Source: a virus. Taken from it: a DNA stretch of 35,720 bases. A program made the position numbers and the translations under genes. Where the stretch lies: the IMG/VR virus record IMGVR_UViG_3300002514_005018, positions 10,374-46,093 of that record; one strand, given 5' to 3'. Below, in pieces: positions 16,134 to 23,939 of this stretch (its first letter is position 1; each line of letters opens with the position of its first letter). The notes beneath the pieces are model-generated. The model was not told the DNA's origin. It saw only the letters and a program-made list of their open reading frames with translations, and did not search any database.

Positions 16134-16339
16134 GAACTATAGTTTGCCCACATTGCGGAGCTAAATACCAACTTGCATTTGATCATTTTTATGGTAAAGT
16201 TTGTAAGTGCGGAGAATTTATTCCGACTAGTGATGGGGAAATAGATTGGACGAAAGAAAACAGAATAAAAAATAACAAGACAATAAAGCAAGCATTAGAT
16301 TCTGTAGTTAGAAAAATGCGAGGAGATAATAATGATTAA
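16130..16339 (+). CDS. Small zinc-ribbon protein, 69 residues
   Basis: CPHCGAKY near residues 6-13 and CKCGEF near 30-35 form a compact zinc-ribbon, followed by a basic helix. Start and stop overlap the neighbours (ATGA with the upstream gene). Such tiny ribbons are often nucleic-acid or protein adaptors; no specific role is known. Confidence 0.65.
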   Translation: MRTIVCPHCGAKYQLAFDHFYGKVCKCGEFIPTSDGEIDWTKENRIKNNKTIKQALDSVVRKMRGDNND

Positions 16340-16937
16340 TTCTGATAAAAAGAAAGTAACAGTTGACTTCCATTGGACAACCGAAAGCGAAGATGGGACT
16401 ACGGGATATGGCGTTTTCGTAAAACACCATTATACAGAAGAATATGGTCCAACCATATCTGTTTCTGAAACCGAAGGTGATTATATATCCTTCCCATCGA
16501 AAATGTTTGCAGAGGTTGTAGATTTTTTGCGTAGGGAGGGACATATAGAGCCTAGCGAAACATTTAAAGCAGCAGCCGAAGCGTCAGCGAAGCGTACACT
16601 AGAGATGGGTAAAGTCGGATATGCCGTTCCTAAAACGGTTTTAGCTCCACCTATTATTGAGAATTCTACTCAACAACAGGAGCAAGTAGAACAGCAAGAA
16701 GAACCTCCAGAGATCATTATTGACAGTAGTAATCCAATTGGTTCGTTCGATGGCGAGGAAACGCCTTATTTGTCCCCAGGAACGTTCCAGACTACCCCAG
16801 AATCGCCTCAAACCAATAAAACATCTAACGGTCTATCTTCGCAAGATATGGCTTTAGAAAGGCAACAAGCAGTAGATAAGCAGCAAAGTGGAGCAAAGAC
16901 AATTAAAAGCATACATAAAGAAGAAACAGAGGAATAA
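16332..16937 (+). CDS. Hypothetical protein with disordered glutamine-rich C-terminus, 201 residues
   Basis: AGGAG at 16321-16325 serves the ATG. The N-terminal 90 residues look folded and beta-rich; residues 105-201 are rich in Q, E, P, S and T and probably disordered. No family is recognised. Its stop overlaps the next start as TAATG. Confidence 0.65.
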   Translation: MINSDKKKVTVDFHWTTESEDGTTGYGVFVKHHYTEEYGPTISVSETEGDYISFPSKMFAEVVDFLRREGHIEPSETFKAAAEASAKRTLEMGKVGYAVPKTVLAPPIIENSTQQQEQVEQQEEPPEIIIDSSNPIGSFDGEETPYLSPGTFQTTPESPQTNKTSNGLSSQDMALERQQAVDKQQSGAKTIKSIHKEETEE

Positions 16938-17152
16938 TGGAGTATAAGTGTCAAACAATTTCGTTGCAAAAGATGTTATATGGACCTAAAGGAGTTGTTG
17001 ATCCTCTTTGCAATAGTTGTAAGTCAAAAGATTGCAGTAATCCGGTAATGTGGCAAAAAATCAGTATAATAGGTATACAGAAGAAACATAGAATATACGT
17101 TCGAGGAAATGAATGTTCTGCCGTAATACAATGTGAAGGATTTTTACCGTGA
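16937..17152 (+). CDS. Small cysteine-rich protein, 71 residues
   Basis: Cysteines at CNSCKSKDC suggest a metal-binding knuckle, with further cysteines near both ends. The gene is linked to its neighbours by TAATG (start) and GTGA (end) overlaps. No family is recognised. Confidence 0.6.
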   Translation: MEYKCQTISLQKMLYGPKGVVDPLCNSCKSKDCSNPVMWQKISIIGIQKKHRIYVRGNECSAVIQCEGFLP

Positions 17153-17958
17153 GAAAAAGATGGACTAATAAAGATGTACTAAACTACAAAAGAGCAAGAA
17201 GTTTGGCTCAACAAGGTCAGTCTGAACTTTCAGCCGAAAGGATGAAAAAGGTTCAAGGTCATCCTAAGACAGAAAGTATTACATATTCTGAAAAGTCAAG
17301 GTATAAAGCATCATATGATTATGTAGATGAACTTTTTCCGAATGTCGGTATTAAAAATGTAACTGTATATAGAGCAGCGAAATCTTGTCTTGATAGATTG
17401 GGACTAAAGAAAATTGGTGGTTGTTATGATAAGATTTCTAGAATAGTTGTTATATCAAAAGAGTTAGAATTTTCAGCTTCTACCAAAGATGAAACATGGT
17501 CAACAATAACTGCAAAAATTACTGATGATGAAGTGATTGTTCACGAACTTCTTCATTATGTTTCTATGCATGACAATAGGGGAGGGGGAATGCAGATGGA
17601 AGAAGAATTTGCATATGGTAACTCTCTTGAGTATTTAAGAAGTAAAGGACACAGCGATGATAGGATCATTGTATATAATTTTCTCCCTTACTTCATGTCC
17701 GTTTCTTATTCAAAACAGATAGTAAGAAAAGTTCTTGTAGACAACGGATACGATATTGACGATGTAATGGTTAAGACAGATCAAGCTCGAAAAAAGATAT
17801 TCAAGAAGTTAGATAAAGAACTTTTTAAAGCTACGAAAAAAGTAGCGATAGCATCAGCAAGACAACTTATTCGTATATACTCGAAAGATGAGAACGAAGA
17901 AGTAAAGATTAAAGATGATGGTGGTTCTAAGTTTGGGATGATGGATTTTGGATTTTAG
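17149..17958 (+). CDS. Putative HExxH zinc metallopeptidase
   Basis: A 269-residue protein with VIVHELLHYVSMH near residue 128, the HExxH zinc-binding and catalytic motif. A downstream EEEFAY segment about 25 residues later could supply the third ligand. The flanking sequence resembles gluzincin-like or SprT-like phage metallopeptidases, but I cannot name the family. No signal peptide is visible, so it probably acts in the cytoplasm; cutting of a host or phage protein is possible. The C-terminal third is lysine-rich. The start is GTG 17149 with AAGGA at 17136-17140, overlapping the previous stop as GTGA. Confidence 0.7.
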   Translation: MRKRWTNKDVLNYKRARSLAQQGQSELSAERMKKVQGHPKTESITYSEKSRYKASYDYVDELFPNVGIKNVTVYRAAKSCLDRLGLKKIGGCYDKISRIVVISKELEFSASTKDETWSTITAKITDDEVIVHELLHYVSMHDNRGGGMQMEEEFAYGNSLEYLRSKGHSDDRIIVYNFLPYFMSVSYSKQIVRKVLVDNGYDIDDVMVKTDQARKKIFKKLDKELFKATKKVAIASARQLIRIYSKDENEEVKIKDDGGSKFGMMDFGF

Positions 17959-17960
17959 TT

Positions 17961-17984
17961 ATGGCAGATTTAATGAAAGGATAA
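17961..17984 (+). other. Seven-codon mini-ORF (MADLMKG) before a non-AUG gene
   Basis: ATG at 17961 opens a seven-codon frame ending with TAA at 17982-17984. Its last codons contain the AAAGGA that serves the next gene, whose apparent AUC start lies four bases after this stop. It could be a leader that delivers ribosomes by re-initiation, a +1 frameshift product, or chance. Confidence 0.3.
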
Positions 17985-17988
17985 TATT

Positions 17989-18261
17989 ATCTCACCGATT
18001 TATTGCTACATACACCCAGAGACAGAAGAGATTTTTGAGATTATGCGTCCTATGAAGGATAGCAAGAAAAAATACAAAGCCCCAGACGGAGTTTGGTGCA
18101 AGAGACATATGCAAGCTGAAGGCAAAGGCTATTGTGGTCTTGCTGCGAGTGAGCGAGAAGGTTTTGAGATGGACCCAAAATTATATAGGAAAAGAAATCC
18201 GAAATATGTTCGTCTAAGAGACGGCACTCGCGTTAGGTACGACCCCAATAAACATTATTAA
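17989..18261 (+). CDS. FmdB-like small zinc-ribbon protein with apparent AUC start
   Basis: The frame is open from just after TGA 17974-17976. A conventional ATG at 18043 gives 72 residues, but upstream codons encode SPIYCYIHPETEEIFEIM, which resembles the PIYEY...FE N-terminus of FmdB-type zinc ribbons. AAAGGA at 17976-17981 fits a start at ATC 17989 with the same aligned spacing as the IF3 gene; ATT 17986 would be too close. The product would be 90 residues and basic, with cysteines near residues 5, 37 and 49. The similarity is only to the N-terminal pattern, so the family call is tentative, but coding upstream of 18043 looks real. Confidence 0.6.
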   Translation: MSPIYCYIHPETEEIFEIMRPMKDSKKKYKAPDGVWCKRHMQAEGKGYCGLAASEREGFEMDPKLYRKRNPKYVRLRDGTRVRYDPNKHY

Positions 18262-18264
18262 TAG

Positions 18265-18627
18265 ATGAGATATAAGAAGACACAGGTTGTACATCAGGTA
18301 GTAAGAGATGAAGAAATTGAAGACCTAGAGTCAATTAGAAAATTGCTCGAAAATATATGCTCTTCATATATAGACATTTCTTTAGGATATCAACAGCCTA
18401 ACGCTGATATAACAACTACATGGAGCAAAGTTCGTATAGATACTGTTGGAGGGGATGATGTAGACATAAAGATATTCGCAGGCAAATACATAACAAAAAC
18501 AACAATTAAAATAGATAGAATAAAATTTATTGAAATTGTGACTGACAGATTTGGTATACTAGCAAAGAAGTCAGAAGTAACTTCATATGACTTTTTAGAT
18601 TTAAGTGAAAATAAAAATGATAAGTAA
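18265..18627 (+). CDS. Hypothetical protein, 120 residues
   Basis: The ATG at 18265 lies three bases after the previous stop, suggesting re-initiation; no clear ribosome site is seen. The protein is charged with mixed helices and strands and has no recognised motif. Its last 11 bases overlap the DNA polymerase start at 18617. Confidence 0.6.
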   Translation: MRYKKTQVVHQVVRDEEIEDLESIRKLLENICSSYIDISLGYQQPNADITTTWSKVRIDTVGGDDVDIKIFAGKYITKTTIKIDRIKFIEIVTDRFGILAKKSEVTSYDFLDLSENKNDK

Positions 18628-21403
18628 TAAAAGTTTCGTACATCTTCATGTCCATAGTGACTATTCAGAATTCGACGGTCTTGCAAGCGTCAAAAGTCTT
18701 GTAATGGCTGCAAGAAAAGGCGGTTTCCCCGCCTTAGCTTTAACAGATCATGGAAATCTTGGTGGACTAATAAAGTTCATTCAACTCTGCGAAGCTACCA
18801 AAGATAAAAACGGAGAAGATATTCCATACGACACCATCAAGCCCTTGCTTGGCGGTGAGCTTTATATGTCTGCGAGTAGGTTTAATAAGAGTTCAGAAAC
18901 TCAACCGTCAGGACAAGGCGGTAATTTCCATCTTATTTTAATCGCTCAGAATTGGAAAGGATATCAGAACCTATGCTCTCTTTCTAATTTTGCTTATACA
19001 GAAGGTTTTTACTTCGCTCCGAGAATAGATTTTGAATTACTTGCCAAACATTCAGAAGGGCTAATTTGTTCGAGTGCATGTTTAAAGGGGATTGTAAATC
19101 AAAACCTATTATATGATAAATATGATGAGGCTAAAAAAGCAGCAATGATGTTCAAAGATATTTTTGGAGACAGATTCTTCCTTGAGGTTATGTATCATGG
19201 AATACCGGCCGAGCTAAAAATCGTTCCAGAGATTTTTAAATTAAGTAAAGAATTGGATATCCCTGTTATAGCTACAAACGATGTTCATTACGTTACTCAA
19301 GATCAAGCTCTATCTCAAGAAGTTCTTACTTGCATGTCAACAAGAACGTGTTTATCTAACCCCAAAAGGTTGAGACAACCATATTCAGAATTCTATCTAA
19401 AGTCTGCTGACAAAATGCATCAGATGTTTAAAAAGAATCCTAATTGTATTACGAATACAGTTTCTATTGCAAATATGGTAGATCATGAAGATATCAAGAA
19501 AAATCTTTTTGTTAAAAGGATGAGACTTCCAGAGTTTGAAACCCCAGATGGGTTTAACAGTCCTATGGAATATCTTATAGATTTGGCAGATAAAGGGATG
19601 AAAGATCTTGGATGGGATAAAAAACCAAAATACGTAAAAGCTTTGAAAACAGAATTAGAAGATGTTCAGGTCGCAATAGACAATAATGATTATGATTTTG
19701 CTACCTATTTTTTGATCGTTTGGGATATAGTTAATTTCGCAAGAAAGAGTGGCATTTTTATGGCACCTGGTAGAGGATCGGGATATGCTTCTGTTTTACT
19801 TAGATGTTTAAAAGTCTGTTATGGTCCTCCTCCGTTTAGTGAAGATGGAGAGGGGCTTGATTTGCTCTGGGAAAGATTCCTTGCTTTCAAAACAGATGAA
19901 AAGACAGGAAAAAGAGTTTTTGCTAGACCTGGTTTTCCAGATATCGATTCGGACTTTGACTTCTTCCGTAGGGGGGAAATATATGATTATATTATTGAAA
20001 AATATGGAAGAGAAAATGTAGAAAATATAGGGACTTATATAGGTCTCAAATTAAGAATGGCTCTAACAAGAACTATTAAAGCTCTTGATATAGCTCAAGC
20101 TTTTCATAAAGGAAAGCAAGAATTTGTTTCAGAGAATGTGGCAAAAGTCGAAGAGATTTTAGGTCAGCTTCCTAAACCTCAGGGGGCTTTTATGAAAGCA
20201 AAAGATGAGGATGGGAAAGAAGTATTCATTAAAACTATAGAAGACGCTATCAAATATTGTCCTGATTTTAAATATTACATGGACAAATATCCAGATATTG
20301 TGACTCATACTAAAAATGTTCAAGGTCTTTTATCTTCGTTCTCTAAACATCCTGCTGGTATCGTAATTGCGGACGTTCCTGTACATACACTTGCTCCAGT
20401 TCGTAGGTCTAAAAAGGATCAGTATGCTTCGCAGTATGATATGAATGATTTGGAATCTATGGGTCTTATTAAAATGGATATTTTGGCTACATCTATTTTA
20501 ACGGTAATAGATCGAACTGTCAAAATGGTGAAAAGTAATTATGGGATAGATATAGACATAGAGAATTTAAGTCTTGAAGATGAACCGACATTTGAGTTGT
20601 ATCGAAAGGGGAAACTAAAGGGTGTTTTCCAATGCGAAAATGGCGGCATGCAACAGACTATGAGAGATATAGGAGTGTCTTCTTTTAACGATGTTGTTGC
20701 TGCTATTGCTCTTTATCGTCCAGGTCCGATGGGAAGTATCCCAGAATATTGTGAGAGGAAGAAAGGTTTAACTCCTGTCTCTTATTTCCATCCAACTATT
20801 GAGCCTTTTGTGAAACCTCACCTTAAAAGAACTTATGGGATATTGACATACCAAGAACAGGTGATGCAGATATGTAACTCTTTAGCTGGCATTTCTGTCA
20901 CAGATGGTTATATATTGATTAAAGGTATTGGTAAAAAGAAAGAGCATCTGATTAGTCAATATAAAGTGCAGTTCATAGATGGTTGCGTTGGGAATGGCGT
21001 TCCAGCGAATATAGCAGAGCAGTACTGGGATACATTTATAATACCGTTTGCATCTTATGGATTTAACATGTGTCTAGACGGATCTATGAGGATTAAGAAT
21101 AAAAAAACAAATAAATTTTACACAATAGAAGAGATGGAAAAAAGATTTAGAGACAATAAAAATACATCTATAGTTCTTGACAGTTATAGAAACGGAGAAA
21201 TTATCGAAGATAAGTTAGTTGATGTTTTTAAAACCGGAGAAAAAGACATATATGAGGTCGAACTTGAGAATGGAACTGTTTTAAAATGCACTTTAGATCA
21301 CAAGTTTATTTGTAAAGATGGAAAGAAGTATTCTGTTCAAGAAATAATAGATAACGATTTAGAAATAATTTGTTTTGAAGAAGGAAATAAGCTTTTGTTG
21401 TAA
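18617..21403 (+). CDS. dnaE: DnaE-type DNA polymerase III alpha, N-terminal part fused to split-intein N half
   Basis: The first 818 residues are the polymerase N-extein. The PHP domain is at the N-terminus (HLHVHSDYSEFDG, LTDHGNLGG). Polymerase motifs follow: PGRGSGYAS near 384, the catalytic FPDIDSDFD near 441, LIKMDILA near 619, GVFQCENGGMQ near 668, and ALYRPGPMGSIPEY near 700. No inserted exonuclease domain is present, so it is DnaE- rather than PolC-type. After YGFNM the sequence becomes a 110-residue intein N half ending at TAA. The C-terminal 182 extein residues are encoded at 22700-23245. The spliced enzyme would be 1000 residues. ATG 18617 is preferred over GTG 18605 because the PHP motif starts soon after. 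Confidence 0.92.
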   Translation: MISNKSFVHLHVHSDYSEFDGLASVKSLVMAARKGGFPALALTDHGNLGGLIKFIQLCEATKDKNGEDIPYDTIKPLLGGELYMSASRFNKSSETQPSGQGGNFHLILIAQNWKGYQNLCSLSNFAYTEGFYFAPRIDFELLAKHSEGLICSSACLKGIVNQNLLYDKYDEAKKAAMMFKDIFGDRFFLEVMYHGIPAELKIVPEIFKLSKELDIPVIATNDVHYVTQDQALSQEVLTCMSTRTCLSNPKRLRQPYSEFYLKSADKMHQMFKKNPNCITNTVSIANMVDHEDIKKNLFVKRMRLPEFETPDGFNSPMEYLIDLADKGMKDLGWDKKPKYVKALKTELEDVQVAIDNNDYDFATYFLIVWDIVNFARKSGIFMAPGRGSGYASVLLRCLKVCYGPPPFSEDGEGLDLLWERFLAFKTDEKTGKRVFARPGFPDIDSDFDFFRRGEIYDYIIEKYGRENVENIGTYIGLKLRMALTRTIKALDIAQAFHKGKQEFVSENVAKVEEILGQLPKPQGAFMKAKDEDGKEVFIKTIEDAIKYCPDFKYYMDKYPDIVTHTKNVQGLLSSFSKHPAGIVIADVPVHTLAPVRRSKKDQYASQYDMNDLESMGLIKMDILATSILTVIDRTVKMVKSNYGIDIDIENLSLEDEPTFELYRKGKLKGVFQCENGGMQQTMRDIGVSSFNDVVAAIALYRPGPMGSIPEYCERKKGLTPVSYFHPTIEPFVKPHLKRTYGILTYQEQVMQICNSLAGISVTDGYILIKGIGKKKEHLISQYKVQFIDGCVGNGVPANIAEQYWDTFIIPFASYGFNMCLDGSMRIKNKKTNKFYTIEEMEKRFRDNKNTSIVLDSYRNGEIIEDKLVDVFKTGEKDIYEVELENGTVLKCTLDHKFICKDGKKYSVQEIIDNDLEIICFEEGNKLLL
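21071..21400 (+). mobile_element. Split intein, N-terminal half (in DNA polymerase)
   Basis: 110 residues start with cysteine after GFNM. Block A is CLDGSMRIKN and block B is seen as NGTVLKCTLDHKF with the conserved threonine and histidine. The fragment ends shortly after block B. Its last 23 residues are acidic (VQEIIDNDLEIICFEEGN). The matching C half is at 22565-22699. Confidence 0.92.
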
Positions 21404-21438
21404 TATATTAAATATAAGCATATTATAAGGAGTGTACT

Positions 21439-22593
21439 ATGACGAGAGTAGCTTGGAATAAAACGGTTTTAGATCATAGCAAGAAAACAATTCTTAGGAA
21501 AATGTTTTTCCAGAAGAAAACAGCAAGAGAAATCACAAAAGAGATTGGGATTTCTTACTCTGTATGTAATAGGTTATATAACAAATATAATTGGTATAAA
21601 AAGAGAGAAAGATATTATAGATATTTGTGTTATTTGGCATACAAACAGGGAATTTCAGTTGTTGATATATGTTGTATTGCTGGTTGTAATTATAGATATG
21701 CCAGTTATGTCAAACGCAAATATAAGGTTGCAACAAAAAGATTTGTTTATAACAAACGTATGACAAAAGAACTCGAAAAAAAAATAGTGTGTGATTATAT
21801 TGGAGGCATTCCTTCTAGAAAATTATCAAAAAAATATGGGTTTAAAACAGGAAAAACTGTTACTGATGTTTTACGAAAATACGGAATAAAGTTTCGTCAT
21901 CCCAGTAAAATAACTCATTACAATGAAAGTTGTTTTAAAAAAATAGATTCCCATGAAAAAGCTTATATTTTAGGATTTTTTCTAACAGACGGTTATGTGA
22001 TCAAAGATTATAAAGGTGTAGCAATTCAATTGACTATAAGTGACCGTTATATTCTTGAAAAAATGGTGAAAATATTTGGAATTTCTTCTACGGTTATAAA
22101 TATAGATTGTAGTAAAAAAAGAAAAGAATTTTCTAAATTAAGCAAGAAGGTTGCGAGGGAAAGAATGATATTCAATTCAAAAGATATGGCAAGGCTTTCT
22201 GTTTACAATCAACAGATATCGCATGATATGAGATCGTATGGATGTATTAAGGATAAGACTTATAAACTTGAATGTCCGTTAATCCCTAAAAAATATCATT
22301 CGTCTTTTTCTAGAGGCGTTTGGGACGGAGATGGAACTGTTGGAATTGCAAAGAATGGGAACATTTGGTGTCAATTTGTCACTGTTTCTGAAAAATTCGC
22401 ATATGGTTTTATTGATAGAATTAAAACTCCTTCTATTCTCGTTTTACAAAACCCGTGTAAAGATAACAAGTATACTGTGAGAGTTTCTGGTGGGAATAAG
22501 CGTACAATTAGGTTTCTTAGATGGATGTATAAAGATAAAGGAGATTTATATCTTAGGAGAAAGTATGAAAAAATCAAAGATCAAATCAATTAA
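21439..22593 (+). CDS. LAGLIDADG homing endonuclease between the DNA polymerase halves
   Basis: A free-standing 384-residue gene with AAGGAG just upstream of ATG 21439. The first 150 residues contain repeated helix-turn-helix-like segments (AREITKEIGISYSVCNRLY; a second around SRKLSKKYGF) that probably bind DNA. Two LAGLIDADG motifs follow: ILGFFLTDGYV near residue 176 and SRGVWDGDGTV near 291. It should cut intein-less dnaE alleles and spread the interrupted locus; the target is inferred from position. It overlaps the start of the polymerase C part by 29 bases. It is basic and rich in Y and K, unlike its neighbours, consistent with a selfish element. Confidence 0.88.
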   Translation: MTRVAWNKTVLDHSKKTILRKMFFQKKTAREITKEIGISYSVCNRLYNKYNWYKKRERYYRYLCYLAYKQGISVVDICCIAGCNYRYASYVKRKYKVATKRFVYNKRMTKELEKKIVCDYIGGIPSRKLSKKYGFKTGKTVTDVLRKYGIKFRHPSKITHYNESCFKKIDSHEKAYILGFFLTDGYVIKDYKGVAIQLTISDRYILEKMVKIFGISSTVINIDCSKKRKEFSKLSKKVARERMIFNSKDMARLSVYNQQISHDMRSYGCIKDKTYKLECPLIPKKYHSSFSRGVWDGDGTVGIAKNGNIWCQFVTVSEKFAYGFIDRIKTPSILVLQNPCKDNKYTVRVSGGNKRTIRFLRWMYKDKGDLYLRRKYEKIKDQIN

Positions 22594-22699
22594 AAAGATT
22601 GGTAAGAAAAAAACTTACAATTTAACGATGGAATCGGATCAACATAATTATGCTATTTATTCTGCTAGTGATGACGACAGTTTTGTTTTTAGTGCGAAT
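22565..22699 (+). mobile_element. Split intein, C-terminal half (in DNA polymerase)
   Basis: 45 residues, with nine lysines and no acidic residue in the first 20. Block F is represented by KKTYNLTMESDQHNYAIYS and block G by FVFSAN before serine. The penultimate residue is alanine where histidine is usual; other active split inteins tolerate serine there. The +1 nucleophile is serine 22700-22702. Confidence 0.9.
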
Positions 22700-23248
22700 A
22701 GTCATTCGTCCGCTTATGGTTTTACTTCTTGGATCAGTGCTTATCTGAAGGCTAATTATACGGCAGAGTTTATGGTCTGTTCTTTAGATGTGGCTAACGA
22801 AGATAAAAAGCATGATAAGATTATAGACCTTGAGCGAGATCTCAAAAAGATGAATATAAAACTTGCTGATAGAGATTTGAATAATTGCGATGTCAATTAT
22901 AAAATAGTAAGAAAAGAAGACAAGGCTAACGGAGTAGATCAGACGATAGTTTCACCTAGTTTAATGGTTAAAGGCGTTGGTCTTCCTACCGCACAAAATA
23001 TCGCAGATAATAAACCTTATAAATCTTTAAAAGAACTTGCTTCAAAAACTGATTTTAAATTAGTTAATAAAGATACAATAGCTTCGTTAGCTGAAGCTGA
23101 TTTCTTCAAAAATATGATAAAAGAACATTATAAGACAACGAATAAAAGACTCTCCAAAGGTAAACTTGTGGCTCAATTTATGGTCATTCGTAATGATTTG
23201 AAGAAGGCTGCTAAGAAGGGCGTGGAGTCTATGGACCTATTTGAATAG
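22565..23248 (+). CDS. dnaE: Split-intein C half fused to DNA polymerase III alpha C-terminal part
   Basis: Start ATG 22565 has AGGAG at 22555-22559. The first 45 residues are the intein C half. The extein begins SHSSAYGFTSWISAYLKANY, the direct continuation of the YGFNK-SHS motif of DnaE. It then covers the fingers/tHhH region with VKGVGLPTAQNI and ends in SMDLFE. That end resembles the beta-clamp-binding motif (QxxLxLF-type), so the spliced polymerase may bind a host or phage clamp; no clamp gene is in this window. The in-frame region upstream of 22565 belongs to the overlapping endonuclease gene. Confidence 0.9.
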   Translation: MKKSKIKSIKKIGKKKTYNLTMESDQHNYAIYSASDDDSFVFSANSHSSAYGFTSWISAYLKANYTAEFMVCSLDVANEDKKHDKIIDLERDLKKMNIKLADRDLNNCDVNYKIVRKEDKANGVDQTIVSPSLMVKGVGLPTAQNIADNKPYKSLKELASKTDFKLVNKDTIASLAEADFFKNMIKEHYKTTNKRLSKGKLVAQFMVIRNDLKKAAKKGVESMDLFE

Positions 23249-23258
23249 GAGATTTAAA

Positions 23259-23507
23259 ATGGAAAAGGTAACAATAAGAGTTTATCTTCGAAATGGTGGC
23301 GGTGTATATGAATATGATATAACTGGTCCAACTAACGAAGAGGTAGGAGTTAAGGCGAGAGAACATGTTGGAGCAATCGCTGTTGGAGGATATCGTCATA
23401 ATGATGGAGAGACTGTTATGGAATGGTTTCCTCCCCATTGGATCGATAAAGTTAAAGTAGTCGGTAAAGTCCCTACGGCTTATCCCGATAGACCTAGCGG
23501 GACATAG
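23259..23507 (+). CDS. Hypothetical protein, 82 residues
   Basis: AGGAG at 23247-23251 serves ATG 23259; a TTG at 23241 is less likely because it precedes that site. The protein has beta-strand-like patterns (KVTIRVYLRNGGGVYEYDI) and no cysteines. No family is recognised. It follows the polymerase C part by ten bases and may share its transcript. Confidence 0.65.
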   Translation: MEKVTIRVYLRNGGGVYEYDITGPTNEEVGVKAREHVGAIAVGGYRHNDGETVMEWFPPHWIDKVKVVGKVPTAYPDRPSGT

Positions 23508-23516
23508 GAGAATAAA

Positions 23517-23621
23517 ATGGATAAAATAAGAAAAGGCTCATTGGCTTTATGCGGATTGAAATGTTTGGGAATGATCACTCAAGATGAGCCTAAAGAGATA
23601 ACGTATGGGGGATGGAAATAA
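23517..23621 (+). CDS. Tiny ORF, 34 residues
   Basis: AGGAG at 23506-23510 sits six bases before ATG 23517, a strong ribosome site. The 34-residue product contains LALCGLKCLGM and a polar tail. It overlaps the next tiny ORF by 17 bases. Function is unknown. Confidence 0.5.
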   Translation: MDKIRKGSLALCGLKCLGMITQDEPKEITYGGWK

Positions 23622-23745
23622 GGGTGTTGCCTACGTTGGTATTCATCTGACAGACAAGATTACGGATATAGGTCGTCCTTGGTCTTCTAGAAATCCGATA
23701 ATTGTAGGACACATTGACGATATAGGAGAGAAAAATGAAGATTAA
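23605..23745 (+). CDS. Tiny ORF, 46 residues
   Basis: ATG 23605 overlaps the previous tiny ORF; AAAGAG at 23592-23597 may be its ribosome site. The product begins MGDGNKGVAYVG and is not similar to anything I recognise. Its end overlaps the next ORF by 11 bases. The chain of overlaps makes translation plausible. Confidence 0.45.
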   Translation: MGDGNKGVAYVGIHLTDKITDIGRPWSSRNPIIVGHIDDIGEKNED

Positions 23746-23908
23746 AATAAAAGATAAGATTTATGACGGTGACGATGAGCCTGTAATGGTTATTTTGACG
23801 AATAAAGATAAAGAGAATATAGCAAATATGGCAGAAGGATGCCAGAAATATTGCGAACATCCAGATACGATGGACGATGAAGAAATTTATAAATGGATGG
23901 CTGAATAG
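23735..23908 (+). CDS. Small acidic ORF, 57 residues
   Basis: AGGAG at 23724-23728 lies six bases before ATG 23735. The acidic product has DGDDEP near residues 11-16, two cysteines (CQKYC) and ends KWMAE. No family is recognised. Confidence 0.55.
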   Translation: MKIKIKDKIYDGDDEPVMVILTNKDKENIANMAEGCQKYCEHPDTMDDEEIYKWMAE

Positions 23909-23939
23909 GATTAATTAACATTTAATAGGAAGTAATAAA

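Noticed and set aside
16097-16291. Minus-strand ORF with a serine run
   Set aside because: It is the reverse of the aspartate/glutamate codons at the end of the gene at 15672 and has no ribosome site or domain.
18617-23248. PolC-type polymerase
   Set aside because: There is no inserted 3'-5' exonuclease domain, and the PHP domain is at the N-terminus followed by DnaE-type motifs.
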